64,000 nt of DNA from the NCBI GenBank assembly GCA_900314645.1, contig OMWB01000013.1, positions 1-64,000 of the forward strand, given 5' to 3'. Of the stretch, positions 1 to 11,486 are shown in pieces; position 1 is the first letter of the stretch, and every line of letters starts with the position of its first letter. This DNA comes from an uncultured Actinomycetes bacterium (GTDB lineage: Bacteria; Actinomycetota; Coriobacteriia; Coriobacteriales; Atopobiaceae). Both the position numbers and the translations under genes were made by a program. The notes beneath the pieces are model-generated. The model searched no databases, had not been told where the DNA came from, and worked only from the letters and a program-made list of their open reading frames with translations.

Positions 1-2832
<2,832 letters not shown>

Positions 2833-2976
2833 AGCTTCCTCCCCAGGTGTTGTCGCGTCATGACAATACAGCCACCTTCAAACCTATCATGGGAGTGGCA
2901 ATTGCAACACAGCGCATAGGTGGCTGGTAGCAGCCTTTCGCCTGTAGGGAGCTTGTTGGATGCGCTCCTGCGCGGC

Positions 2977-3303
2977 TTACGCCTGTTGTGCGACGTACTC
3001 GTCAACCAGACGCGACGCGACGCCTACGCAGTCGTTGCAGCTGCAGCGATGTCGCTTGAGGTCGAAGCACTTGACGTACCCAAACTCCGCCTCAAAAGCC
3101 CGCTCGAGCTCGTCGGCACGATCGATGCCAAGGTCGGCGAGCACCTTCTGTGCCGTCAGGAGCGCTCCGCACTTACCTTCAATGCTCCTCGGTGCAGGCG
3201 GGTTGCCGCCCGCCGTATCGATGTCGGAGAACGCTCGGTATACCGAGTTCGAGCAGTTGTTTCCGCTCTTGTGAATGTCACGCGCCGTGGCCTCATGATT
3301 CAT
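2977..3303 (-). CDS. C_GCAxxG_C_C family redox-type protein
   Basis: 108 aa cysteine-rich protein of the C_GCAxxG_C_C family, whose members carry a conserved cysteine pattern and are presumed redox-active or metal-binding; no biochemical function is established. Visible cysteines are in NNCSNSV, GKCGALL (degenerate core motif), VKCFDL and HRCSCNDC. I start at the internal ATG 3303 (MNHEAT) because it has a GGGGAGGGG site and the family homology begins there. It follows the glutaredoxin-like gene by 16 bp, so the two form a small thiol-redox operon. Confidence 0.7.
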   Translation of the reverse strand: MNHEATARDIHKSGNNCSNSVYRAFSDIDTAGGNPPAPRSIEGKCGALLTAQKVLADLGIDRADELERAFEAEFGYVKCFDLKRHRCSCNDCVGVASRLVDEYVAQQA

Positions 3304-3319
3304 GATTGATGCCCCTCCC

Positions 3320-3562
3320 CTACGCGAACTCACGCGCCAGCCAGTCGATGATGTCCAGAGACTCGTACAGGGGATCACCGTCAATGAACAGGCACGGAAC
3401 CTGATGCTTGCCACCAACGCGCACGAGCGTTGCGTCCGCCTCGTCATCGGCGTGAATGTTCTTCAAGGTGATGCCCTTCCACCCGTTCTCGCGAATGGCA
3501 CGAAGAACGCGCTGGCAGTAGGGGCACTCGGGATAGTAGTAAAGATCGAGCTGCTTGGCCAT
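3320..3562 (-). CDS. Glutaredoxin-like protein
   Basis: 80 aa thioredoxin-fold protein with a CPYC active site (residues 17-20, in YYYPECPYCQ) and the cis-Pro element QVPCLF. This is the size of a classical single-domain glutaredoxin or GST N-terminal domain. It should reduce disulfides or glutathione-like mixed disulfides in the cytosol. ATG 3562 is chosen; the reading frame upstream lacks homology. It is first of a two-gene operon with the C_GCAxxG protein. Confidence 0.8.
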   Translation of the reverse strand: MAKQLDLYYYPECPYCQRVLRAIRENGWKGITLKNIHADDEADATLVRVGGKHQVPCLFIDGDPLYESLDIIDWLAREFA

Positions 3563-3600
3563 GATGGCACCTTTCTCCGTTGTTGTCGTGACCACACACA

Positions 3601-3646
3601 GTATGCCACGCCCCAGCCCTCCCCTCCCGCGGGAGGGGAGGCATAC
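3601..3646. repeat. Palindrome between divergent genes
   Basis: A perfect 24-bp palindrome centred on CCCGCGGG (3618-3641) lies inside a wider inverted repeat GTATGCC/GGCATAC (3601-3607, 3640-3646). It sits between the divergent glutaredoxin-like and LTA-synthase-like genes and could be a cruciform or operator. Confidence 0.5.
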
Positions 3647-3742
3647 TACGTCGTGCGTCGGTGGCGCATGGACAAATGAGGGGCTTTGCCCTCCGCGGTG
3701 TGCCTTCATGTAGAATTGAGCATTAGTGTGTCGCCGGGAGGC

Positions 3743-6004
3743 ATGTTGGATAAGCACCTGAAATCATTAATCGCCAAAGCACAGAACGCAGTGTCGGAGT
3801 TTATGCAGAGGTCCCCATGGGCAATGCAACTCATGCTCCCTGCCGCGATTCTTTGGCTTGAAGTCGTTTTCAAGGCGTCTACTACGGGAGGGTTCTTCCC
3901 CTCAATCCTTTTCATCGCAGCGTTTTCGGCGGCGTTCGGATTGGTGGGGACGCTCGTCTCATCGCTCAGCGCCAGTCCCCTGGTCAACCGCGCCATCCGC
4001 CTTGCGCTGCTCGCCCTTCTTGGCTTTGCCTTTGGCGTCGAGTACTTCGTGTTTTGCCAATTCAAAGTGTTCTATGACCTCACCACCGTCATCGGCGGGG
4101 CAAATGGTGCGGCGCATGGCTTCTCTGACCACATCGCGGCCCTGCTGCTCAGCCCTTCGGGCATCCTCCACGTCGTGCTCTTCCTTTTGCCCTGTGCTCT
4201 GTATGCCCTGGTTATGAGGCATGACCCCGCCGAACGTCTCAGCCTGGACTGCCTCAAACGCGTTGCCATCAGCGCCGTCTCGGCACATCTTGTTGCGCTG
4301 CTGCTCATCTCGTTCTCAAGCGCTTACAGCGTCACCTACGTTGAGCGCTATTCGTTTTCTTCGAGCGTCCAGAGCTTTGGGTTCCTCACGAGTATGCGCA
4401 AGGAGCTTTGGCGCCTCATGAGCGGCCCGCAAGAGGTCGCATTCCGAAGCGTCGCTGAGAGCCCGAGCGAGGCTTCGACAGAGCCTCCCGCCACCGAGGG
4501 CGAGTCCGAAAAGGGGGCAGACAAGCAGGACGGCGAGACTTCGACCAAGAAGAAGGCCACCGGATCCGGAAAGAAGACGTCGAGCAAGAAGGCCGTGGCT
4601 GCGCCCAACACGCTCGACATCGACTTTGCCGCCCTTGCCGCGACCACCGACGGCACCTGGGCCGCGCTTGACCAATACGTCGCAGCTCAGACCCCGAGCC
4701 TGCGCAACGACATGACTGGTCTCTTCCAGGGCTACAATCTCATCTTCATCTCTGCGGAAGCCTTTTCGGCAGAGGCGATCCGCGAAGACACCACCCCCAC
4801 CCTCTATCGCATGGCCACCAAGGGCATCCAGTTCACCGACTACTACCAGCCCGCCAGCGCAGGAACCACCGGCGGTGAGTACCTCAACATCTTTGGCATG
4901 CTGCCCACTGACGGCGGAGCGTCCGTCATCGATACGGCCGAGCACAACAACTATGTCACCATGGGCTTCACGCTCAACCGGCTGGGCTACGATGGCTGGG
5001 CCTTCCACAACAACGACTACACCTACTACAGCCGTGACCTCACCCATGACAAGCTGGGTTACAACCACGGATACATAGGCTACGGCAACGGCATGGAGCA
5101 ATGGGTGAAGGAGCAGTGGCCCGAGAGCGACCTTGAGATGGTGCAGGGCACCTGGGAGAACCTCTACGGAAACCTGGGCGACGCCAAGCATCCCTTCAAC
5201 GTGTACTACATGTCCGTAAGCGGCCACAGCCTGTACACCTACGACTCCAACGCGATGTCCAAGAAGTACTGGGACGAGGTGGAGGACCTCCCCTACTCCG
5301 AGGAGGTCAAGGCCTACCTTGCCTGCAACATCGACCTCGACCGCGCCATGGAGTACCTCATCAAGCAGCTCGAGGAGCGCAAGATTGCCAAGCGCACGGT
5401 CATCGTCATCGCCGCCGACCACTTCCCCTATGGCCTGGACGGCGACTCCCTGGGAGCTATGCCAGTGCTGTCCGAGCTGTACGGCCATGAAGTTAACTCG
5501 CTGCTTGACCGTGACCACAACCGTCTCATCATCTGGAGCGGAGCGCTCGAGAAGCGCAAGGAGCCGCTGGTGGTTGACACGCCCACCTCAAGCATGGACA
5601 TCCTGCCCACGCTGCTCAACCTGTTTGGCGCCGAGTGGGACTCGCGGCTGCTGCCGGGTCGCGACGTGTTCAGCGACCGGGATGCGCTGGTATTTGACAT
5701 CAACTACGACTGGAAGACCGAGCTGGGAACGTATCTCTCAGACGGCGACACCTTCATCCCCGCTGAGGGTGCCACGATTCCCGAGGGCTACGTCGAGCAG
5801 ATGCATAACATCGTGGCGGATAAGATCAGGTACTGTTCTGCCGTGCTCGAGAGCGACTACTACCGCCATGTGTTCGGCGAGCCTGAGGACGTGAATGCCG
5901 CCAACGCAGCCGGAAAGAAGGCGCTTGAGGGCGAGACGTCAAGCGAGGACAAGCTCGCCGGCGACATCATCCGCCGGTTCAAGGCCAAGCACCACTTCAA
6001 GTAA
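3743..6004 (+). CDS. LTA synthase family sulfatase-type membrane protein
   Basis: About 753 aa. The N-terminal 180 residues hold five or so membrane helices. A Lys/Glu/Ser-rich low-complexity linker follows (about 240-290). The extracellular part is an alkaline-phosphatase/sulfatase fold, as in lipoteichoic acid synthases: FISAEAFS metal site, SAGTTGGEY with the predicted catalytic Thr near 373, and AADHFPYG near the C-terminus. LTA synthases transfer glycerol phosphate from phosphatidylglycerol to a lipid anchor at the outer membrane face. The exact substrate cannot be read here. The start is uncertain: ATG 3743 has GGGAGG only 2 nt upstream, and in-frame alternatives exist before and after it. 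Monocistronic. Confidence 0.85.
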   Translation: MLDKHLKSLIAKAQNAVSEFMQRSPWAMQLMLPAAILWLEVVFKASTTGGFFPSILFIAAFSAAFGLVGTLVSSLSASPLVNRAIRLALLALLGFAFGVEYFVFCQFKVFYDLTTVIGGANGAAHGFSDHIAALLLSPSGILHVVLFLLPCALYALVMRHDPAERLSLDCLKRVAISAVSAHLVALLLISFSSAYSVTYVERYSFSSSVQSFGFLTSMRKELWRLMSGPQEVAFRSVAESPSEASTEPPATEGESEKGADKQDGETSTKKKATGSGKKTSSKKAVAAPNTLDIDFAALAATTDGTWAALDQYVAAQTPSLRNDMTGLFQGYNLIFISAEAFSAEAIREDTTPTLYRMATKGIQFTDYYQPASAGTTGGEYLNIFGMLPTDGGASVIDTAEHNNYVTMGFTLNRLGYDGWAFHNNDYTYYSRDLTHDKLGYNHGYIGYGNGMEQWVKEQWPESDLEMVQGTWENLYGNLGDAKHPFNVYYMSVSGHSLYTYDSNAMSKKYWDEVEDLPYSEEVKAYLACNIDLDRAMEYLIKQLEERKIAKRTVIVIAADHFPYGLDGDSLGAMPVLSELYGHEVNSLLDRDHNRLIIWSGALEKRKEPLVVDTPTSSMDILPTLLNLFGAEWDSRLLPGRDVFSDRDALVFDINYDWKTELGTYLSDGDTFIPAEGATIPEGYVEQMHNIVADKIRYCSAVLESDYYRHVFGEPEDVNAANAAGKKALEGETSSEDKLAGDIIRRFKAKHHFK

Positions 6005-6034
6005 GAAGGCCGCCACGCTGAGGTGGCAGCCTTC
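6005..6034. terminator. Bidirectional terminator hairpin
   Basis: GAAGGC-C-GCCAC, a 6-nt loop, then GTGGC-A-GCCTTC: an 11-bp stem with one internal mismatch, directly after the LTA-synthase-like stop and before the end of the convergent CPBP gene. It is placed to serve both. Confidence 0.65.
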
Positions 6035-6053
6035 GGAGCGAATCCGCTGCAAG

Positions 6054-7376
6054 TTATGCGAGGCCATCGGGCCTGGGCGGCCGGCGCGAAGCGCCTTGCT
6101 GCTGCCACGGCTGCCCCTGTGGCTGTTGCCACGCCTGTTGCTGCTGCCAGGAAGGATCTTGCTGCCACGCCTGTTGCGGCTGCTGCTGCGGCTGCTGCCA
6201 GGCAGGCTCCTGCTGCCACGCCTGCTGTGGCTGTTGCCAGGCCGACTCCTGCTGCGGCTGCCAGGCGGGCTGCTGCCAAGCCTGCTGCGGCTGCGCGTAT
6301 GGCTGCTGAGCATCCCACTGCTGGTACTCCTGCTGCGCAGGCTGGGGGGCCTGCACGCTCGCCAGCGGCTGCTGTGCCAAGGCCTCGGCGTTTGGCGCGA
6401 GCGGCTGTGGCTGGTCGTACGCTCCATAGTACGGATAGTCTTGGGTGGGCGGCATCATCTGTGGCGCATAGGGCTGCACGTAGGGAGCTTGCCACTCGCT
6501 ACCGGGTTGCAGCTGCGGAAGCTCCTTCACAAACGGGCCGTGCTGCGGAGCCTCAACCTTCATCAGATATCGCACGGCCTTGATGAACGTTGGGAGATAC
6601 AGCGCGATGATGATGAGGTAGAAGACGATGGTGGAGACACCCTCGTCAGCCTCAGTCGTCACGTACTCCGTCTCAAACGTTTCGCCAAAAAGGCCCGTCG
6701 AGACAACAAACAGCAGGTAGTCATCGATCGCATGCACCATCATGGCGCCGACGAGACTCTTGGTCTTCAGCACCACAGCGCAGAGCATCACCGCATAGAT
6801 GCCCGTCTGGCAGATCTTGCACAACGCCTGCACCACGGTGTACCACTTGGTGAAGTCGAAGTCCTCAGCCGTGACATGCGCGCAGCCAAAGGCCAGAGAC
6901 GACAGGGCCACGCACCACAAGATGCCCTTCTTCGTACCACCAAAGCGCGCGAGCAGCCCACCAAAGAGCGCGCCGCGGAACATGCCCTCCTCTGCCACGC
7001 CGATGGCAAGGCACAGTACCAGGGAACTGAGACACCGCAAGAGCCAGCCCTTGTGGACCACCTCGCCCGCCATCACATAGTCATACAGGTCCCACACCAT
7101 GAGAATCGCGCTGAGCACGATGATCCACCACATGAACTTCCAGCTCTCGATGATGGCATCGCGGTCAAAGCGCAGGTAAGCCGCGCCTCCGAGGGCAATG
7201 ATGGTCCCTACCGCCACCACGGCCTCGCCGAGCGTGTAGGAGATATCGATGTCCAACCCGAACAGGGACCCCACCGCATAACCAACCACGCCGCCCGCCG
7301 TGATCAAAAAGAACGACAGCAGCGCCGCGATGAGCTTTCCGGTTCCGTTACTGGTGCGTGACTCGCCCATAAGCAT
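6054..7376 (-). CDS. CPBP intramembrane metalloprotease with Gln/Trp-rich tail
   Basis: 440 aa. Residues 1 to about 310 form a multi-pass membrane protein with the CPBP/Abi (type II CAAX prenyl endopeptidase-like) signature EEGMFRG near 129, a CAHVT histidine motif and an HAIDD motif. The last 120 residues are a low-complexity tail of Gln, Pro, Ala and Trp in which AWQQP-type units recur about ten times. The tail is presumably cytosolic and disordered; its function is unknown. Start ATG 7376 or ATG 7370. CPBP proteins are linked to membrane protein processing and bacteriocin immunity; no partner is adjacent here. Confidence 0.8.
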   Translation of the reverse strand: MLMGESRTSNGTGKLIAALLSFFLITAGGVVGYAVGSLFGLDIDISYTLGEAVVAVGTIIALGGAAYLRFDRDAIIESWKFMWWIIVLSAILMVWDLYDYVMAGEVVHKGWLLRCLSSLVLCLAIGVAEEGMFRGALFGGLLARFGGTKKGILWCVALSSLAFGCAHVTAEDFDFTKWYTVVQALCKICQTGIYAVMLCAVVLKTKSLVGAMMVHAIDDYLLFVVSTGLFGETFETEYVTTEADEGVSTIVFYLIIIALYLPTFIKAVRYLMKVEAPQHGPFVKELPQLQPGSEWQAPYVQPYAPQMMPPTQDYPYYGAYDQPQPLAPNAEALAQQPLASVQAPQPAQQEYQQWDAQQPYAQPQQAWQQPAWQPQQESAWQQPQQAWQQEPAWQQPQQQPQQAWQQDPSWQQQQAWQQPQGQPWQQQGASRRPPRPDGLA

Positions 7377-7454
7377 TCCATTCTCGCGCCGTACACTTAT
7401 GCGGCATGCGTGCCACATACTGGCTTGTTACCCAGTATAGGAAAGGAGCGGCAC

Positions 7455-7934
7455 ATGATAGTGAGACGAGCGCAAGAAAAGGATATGCCCGGCATCATCT
7501 CATGCCTCGAGCAGGTTCTGATGGTGCATTACGAGGGCCGGCCTGACCTCTTCAAGCCTCACACCCGCAAGTATACCGACGAAGAGCTGCTGCAGATCAT
7601 CGCTGACGACGAGCGGCCCATCTTCGTAGCAGTTGATGAGGACGCGGCTGACGGCGCCATCCTGGGCTACGCCTTCTGCGTCTATGAGGTTTACGCCGGG
7701 CACAACAACATGACCGACCATCGGACGCTCTACATCGATGACATCTGCGTGGACGAGGCCGCCCGCGGAAAGCATGTGGGCACCACCATCTACCAGCACG
7801 TCATCAACTTTGCCCGCACCGAGGGCTTCTACAACGTCACGCTCAACGTGTGGAGCTGCAACCCAGGCGCGCAGGCCTTCTACGAGGCCATGGGGATGAA
7901 GCCGTATAAGGTTGGGATGGAGACCATCCTGTAG
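7455..7934 (+). CDS. GNAT family N-acetyltransferase
   Basis: 159 aa GNAT protein. The acetyl-CoA binding region (R/Q-x-x-G-x-G/A type) appears as CVDEAARGKHVGTT at about 98-111, followed by the motif B region NVWSCNPGAQAFYEAMGM. ATG 7455 has an AAAGGAG site at the usual distance. Acetylates an unknown small molecule or protein amine. Probably monocistronic; the MarR gene downstream has its own regulatory region. Confidence 0.82.
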   Translation: MIVRRAQEKDMPGIISCLEQVLMVHYEGRPDLFKPHTRKYTDEELLQIIADDERPIFVAVDEDAADGAILGYAFCVYEVYAGHNNMTDHRTLYIDDICVDEAARGKHVGTTIYQHVINFARTEGFYNVTLNVWSCNPGAQAFYEAMGMKPYKVGMETIL

Positions 7935-7968
7935 CATCCCGTCGCGCGTCTCAAAAACGTAAAATTAA

Positions 7969-7980
7969 ACAGGTACCTGT
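7969..7980. promoter_or_regulatory. Palindromic operator copy 1 (ACAGGTACCTGT)
   Basis: Perfect 12-bp palindrome, identical to a second copy 58 bp downstream, both in the 162-bp leader of the MarR-type gene. MarR proteins usually bind such dyads at their own promoter, so autoregulation is inferred. Confidence 0.65.
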
Positions 7981-8026
7981 GTTTTATGGAGGCCTCGTGG
8001 AGAAGACCATGCGGGCTTCCAATTAC

Positions 8027-8038
8027 ACAGGTACCTGT
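8027..8038. promoter_or_regulatory. Palindromic operator copy 2 (ACAGGTACCTGT)
   Basis: Second exact copy of the 12-bp dyad, ending 58 bp before the MarR start codon. A possible -10 element (TATTCT or TTATAC) follows at 8039-8049, so a bound regulator would cover the promoter. Confidence 0.65.
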
Positions 8039-8096
8039 TATTCTTATACACGACAGTATCGAGGCGTCAGGGGACGCCGACGAGAGGAGACTTTGC

Positions 8097-8894
8097 ATGA
8101 ACGCAGAAGAGACCGAGATGACCAAGCACGAGCCCTCCGAGGAGCTCTCCTTGGCACGCAAGACCGCCCGCATGGGCATGCTGATCCACCGCTATCGCAC
8201 CGCAAATGCCCGCACCCATGGCGCTGTGGGCGATCCCACCCGTGGCCAGGGCCGCGTGCTCGCCCTGCTTGCCGTGAAGCCCGAGACCACCCAGCGCGAG
8301 CTGTCCTTCCTGCTGGACATGCGCCAGCAGTCGCTGTCCGAGCTTCTGGCCAAGCTCGAGGAGAAGGGCTTCGTCACGCGTGAGAAGTCTGAGCAGGATG
8401 GTCGCGTCACGGTGGTGAAGCTCACCGAGGCCGGCGCCGCAGCCGCCCCCACCGCCCAGCAGATGGGCAATCACGACGACGTGCTCGACTGCCTGTCCGA
8501 CGAAGAGCAGGAGCAGTTTGAGACGCTGGTCGACAAGGTCATCTCCTCGCTCGAGGAGAAGCTGGTTGCCCTGGGCGTCGATCCGTATGCCCCGCCCCGT
8601 GATCCCCGCGGCCCGCGCGACGAGCGTGGCCCGCGTGGCGACCGTGACGACCGTGGACCTCGTGGCCCGCGCGGTGATCGCGACGACCGCGGCCCGCGTG
8701 GTGACCGTGGACCCCGTGGCCCGCGTGACGAGCGTGGCCCGCGTGGTCCCCGTGGCGACCGTGATGACCGCGGCTTCCGCGGCCAGCGTGGAGGACGCGA
8801 CCATGGACGCGACGAGGGCTTCCGCGACCAGCGTGGCCCGCGCCGCGAGCGCCGTGGCTGGAATGAGGGTGACGAGCACCTCCGCCAGGCATAG
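8097..8894 (+). CDS. MarR-family regulator with Arg/Gly/Asp-rich tail
   Basis: 265 aa. Residues about 20-160 form a MarR winged-helix domain (TQRELSFLLDMRQQSLSELL recognition region, GRVTVVKLTEAG wing). Residues 163-265 are a repetitive RGG-like tail of DRGPRG, PRGDRDD and related units, roughly a dozen times. Ordinary MarR proteins stop near 150 aa. Such tails can bind nucleic acid or drive condensation, but that is inference. ATG 8097 has a GAGAGGAGA site. Two identical palindromes upstream suggest autoregulation. A strong terminator follows. Confidence 0.85.
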   Translation: MNAEETEMTKHEPSEELSLARKTARMGMLIHRYRTANARTHGAVGDPTRGQGRVLALLAVKPETTQRELSFLLDMRQQSLSELLAKLEEKGFVTREKSEQDGRVTVVKLTEAGAAAAPTAQQMGNHDDVLDCLSDEEQEQFETLVDKVISSLEEKLVALGVDPYAPPRDPRGPRDERGPRGDRDDRGPRGPRGDRDDRGPRGDRGPRGPRDERGPRGPRGDRDDRGFRGQRGGRDHGRDEGFRDQRGPRRERRGWNEGDEHLRQA

Positions 8895-8958
8895 GCGAGG
8901 CCCATCATCTGCTTGAAGGCACGGTGACATAAGGGAGAGATCATCGTGCTTACAAGAG

Positions 8959-8997
8959 AGGCCCTTCGGAAACGTTCCGAAGGGCCTCGTTCTTTTG
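8959..8997 (+). terminator. Rho-independent terminator
   Basis: A perfect 14-bp stem (GAGGCCCTTCGGAA / TTCCGAAGGGCCTC) with a 3-nt loop, followed by GTTCTTTT. It ends the MarR transcript and probably also the convergent gene. Confidence 0.85.
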
Positions 8998-9013
8998 CGT
9001 TTGAATGCTGTGG

Positions 9014-9859
9014 CTACTCGGCAGCCTCCTCGCTCGCCGTGGCGTTGGCAACGATCTCCTCCACGATTGCGTCAACGTCGTCCTCGGCCACCGCGGGCTC
9101 CTCGGCCACGGGCTCGGGCTCCTCGGCCGCCGGCTCGGGTTCCTCGGCGGGTGCCTCGGCCTCGGCCTCTTCAACCTCCTCCACCTCGGCCTCTGCCGGA
9201 ACGTCCTCTACCTCGACGACGTCCTCTGCCTCGGCCTCCTCGGCCACGGACTCGGGCTCCTCGACTTCGACAGGCTCCTCGGCCACAACCTCGGCCTCGT
9301 CCTCGGAAACTTCCTCGACCTCGGCGTCAACCGGGTCGATGACAGCCTGCTCAACCGGCACTTCGCCCTCGGTGTCGGGCACCGCGCCAATGAAGCCGTC
9401 GCAATCAAGGTCGCGGCCGGTCTTCAGCTCGATGAAGTCAACCGCCTTGTCAAAGGCAACCTGAGCGGCGGTCGCAGCCTTCTGCACGTGGGGACGCGCC
9501 TGCTCGACCACGGGCGCGGCCTTCTCGGCAACCGTGTCAACGACCGGCTTTGCCGCGGTAGCCACCTGCTCGACCACGGGCTTGGCGGCTTCCACAACCT
9601 GATCGGCAACCGGCTTGGCGACGTCAACCACCTGCGTCACGACGGGCGTGACTGCTTCCACAACCTGACCGGCAACCGGCTTCGCGGCCTCGACGGCCTT
9701 CTCCACATGGGGCATTGCGGCCTCAACGACCTGGCCAGCCTTCTCGGCCGCGGTCGTCATAGCGGGCTTGAGGCGCTCAAGGAGGCTCGCTGCCTTCACG
9801 CTCGCGTCCTCTGCGAGGTCGCCAACCTTCTCCAGAAACTCGTCCTTATTGAAAGCCAT
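9014..9859 (-). CDS. Heptad-repeat (LEA/apolipoprotein-like) protein with acidic tail
   Basis: 281 aa. Residues about 15-150 consist of Ala/Val/Glu/Lys repeats such as VVEAAKPV, close to 11-mers, that predict long amphipathic helices like those of LEA or apolipoprotein-type proteins. Residues 165-281 are extremely acidic and built from EEPE, VAEE and related units. No signal peptide. It may coat membranes or protect proteins under stress; function unknown. ATG 9859 follows GAAAGGGG. Confidence 0.7.
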   Translation of the reverse strand: MAFNKDEFLEKVGDLAEDASVKAASLLERLKPAMTTAAEKAGQVVEAAMPHVEKAVEAAKPVAGQVVEAVTPVVTQVVDVAKPVADQVVEAAKPVVEQVATAAKPVVDTVAEKAAPVVEQARPHVQKAATAAQVAFDKAVDFIELKTGRDLDCDGFIGAVPDTEGEVPVEQAVIDPVDAEVEEVSEDEAEVVAEEPVEVEEPESVAEEAEAEDVVEVEDVPAEAEVEEVEEAEAEAPAEEPEPAAEEPEPVAEEPAVAEDDVDAIVEEIVANATASEEAAE

Positions 9860-9953
9860 GTCGTCCCCTTTCGTTATGCTAGCCCCATTCACGGGATGCT
9901 CTGTATATACCTATACAACCGTTCATTTATGCATGGTTACACAACGCCGACAC

Positions 9954-11447
9954 CTATCCGATGGTACGGCGAACGGCATCCGCCCAACCGCTCAGCAGCT
10001 CCTCAGCGCGAACGCGCGACATCTTGGGCGCAAACACGTCGTCGCTCGAGCGCAGCGCCTTCAGCGCGTCGGTGTCCTTCCAGTAGCCCACGGCCAAGCC
10101 GGCAAGGTATGCGGCACCCAAGGCCGTGGTCTCGGGGTTCTGCGGACGATGCAGCTCGCAACCCAGCACGTCGGCCTGGAACTGCATGAGGAAGTTGTTG
10201 CGCGAGGCCCCGCCGTCGACGTTGAGCTGCGCGAGCGGCGCTCCCGAGTCGGCCTCCATGGCCTTGACCAGGTCAGAGATCTGGTACGCCATGGACTCCA
10301 GCGCAGCGCGGACAATATGGTTGCAGTTGGTGCCACGCGTCATGCCCACGATGGTGCCGCGCGCATCGGGCTTCCAGTACGGGGCGCCCAGACCCGTGAA
10401 GGCAGGCACGAGGTACACGCCGCCCGTGTCGGTCTCGGCAAGGGCCATGGCCTCGGAGTCGGCCGCGTTCTTGAGCAGGCCCACCTCGTCACGCAGCCAC
10501 TGTATGGTTGCGCCAGCCATAAAGACGCTTCCCTCAAGCGCATACTCGAGATGGCCCGTCCCCGGAGCCGATGCCGCAATGGTGGTGACCAGGCTGTTCT
10601 TGGAGTCGCAGGCCTCGGCTCCGGTATGCATCAGCAGGAAGCAACCGGTGCCATAGGTGTTCTTCGCCTCGCCCGCCTCAAAGCAGCATTGGCCAAAGAG
10701 GGCGGCCTGCTGGTCTCCCGCAACGCCCGTGATGGGGATGCCAAACGGGATGCCCTGGTAATGGGTCTCGCCGAAGAGGCCCGACGAGGGCTTGACCTCG
10801 GGCATCATCGAGGCGGGAACGGTGAACAGGTCGAGCAGCCACGGATCCCAGGCGCCCTCGTGGATGTTGAAGAGCATCGTGCGGCTTGCGTTGGTGACAT
10901 CGGTGGCATGCACCTTGCCGCCCGTCAGGACCCAGATGAGCCACGTGTCCACCGTGCCAAAGATGAGGTCGCCTGCCTCGGCGCGCTCGCGCGCACCGTC
11001 GACGTTGTCAAGCAGCCACTTAATCTTGCTCGCCGAGAAGTAGGCGTCGGGCAAGAGGCCCGTCTTCTCCTGGATCGTGCGCGCAATCTGCGGGTCTCCG
11101 CAGAGCTCGTCCACTATACGCGCCGTGCGGCGGCACTGCCAGACGATGGCGTTGGCAACAGGCTCGCCCGTGTTGCGGTCCCACACGAGGGTGGTCTCGC
11201 GCTGGTTGTCGATGCCGATGGCCGCGATGTCGGCAGCCTTCAGGCCGTTGCGTGAGATGAGCTCAGAGAGCGATCCGATCTGCGAGAACACAATGTCCTG
11301 CGGGTTGTGCTCAACCCAGCCCGGCGAGGGGTAGATCTGCGGAAACTCGCGCTGCGCGACGTCCAGCATGCGCCCCTCGCGGTCAATGAGAACGGCACGC
11401 GACGAGGTCGTTCCCTGGTCAAGTGCAATCACGTACTGTTCAGCCAT
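9954..11447 (-). CDS. glpK: Glycerol kinase
   Basis: 497 aa, full length for GlpK. ATP + glycerol gives sn-glycerol-3-phosphate. FGGY-kinase motifs are present: LDQGTTSSR (9-17), [27 protein letters not shown] and [17 protein letters not shown] 11447 has a GAAAGGAAA site. It lies 39 bp after a monoacylglycerol-lipase-like gene on the same strand, so glycerol freed by the lipase would be phosphorylated at once. No glycerol facilitator or GlpD is in the window. Confidence 0.96.
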   Translation of the reverse strand: MAEQYVIALDQGTTSSRAVLIDREGRMLDVAQREFPQIYPSPGWVEHNPQDIVFSQIGSLSELISRNGLKAADIAAIGIDNQRETTLVWDRNTGEPVANAIVWQCRRTARIVDELCGDPQIARTIQEKTGLLPDAYFSASKIKWLLDNVDGARERAEAGDLIFGTVDTWLIWVLTGGKVHATDVTNASRTMLFNIHEGAWDPWLLDLFTVPASMMPEVKPSSGLFGETHYQGIPFGIPITGVAGDQQAALFGQCCFEAGEAKNTYGTGCFLLMHTGAEACDSKNSLVTTIAASAPGTGHLEYALEGSVFMAGATIQWLRDEVGLLKNAADSEAMALAETDTGGVYLVPAFTGLGAPYWKPDARGTIVGMTRGTNCNHIVRAALESMAYQISDLVKAMEADSGAPLAQLNVDGGASRNNFLMQFQADVLGCELHRPQNPETTALGAAYLAGLAVGYWKDTDALKALRSSDDVFAPKMSRVRAEELLSGWADAVRRTIG

Positions 11448-11486
11448 GGCGTTTCCTTTCGTTCCTATGGGCTGAGCTATCGGTTT

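Noticed and set aside
4316..5518. A 400-codon minus-strand frame opposite the LTA-synthase-like gene
   Set aside because: Antisense of the sulfatase domain; no domain and typical shadow composition.
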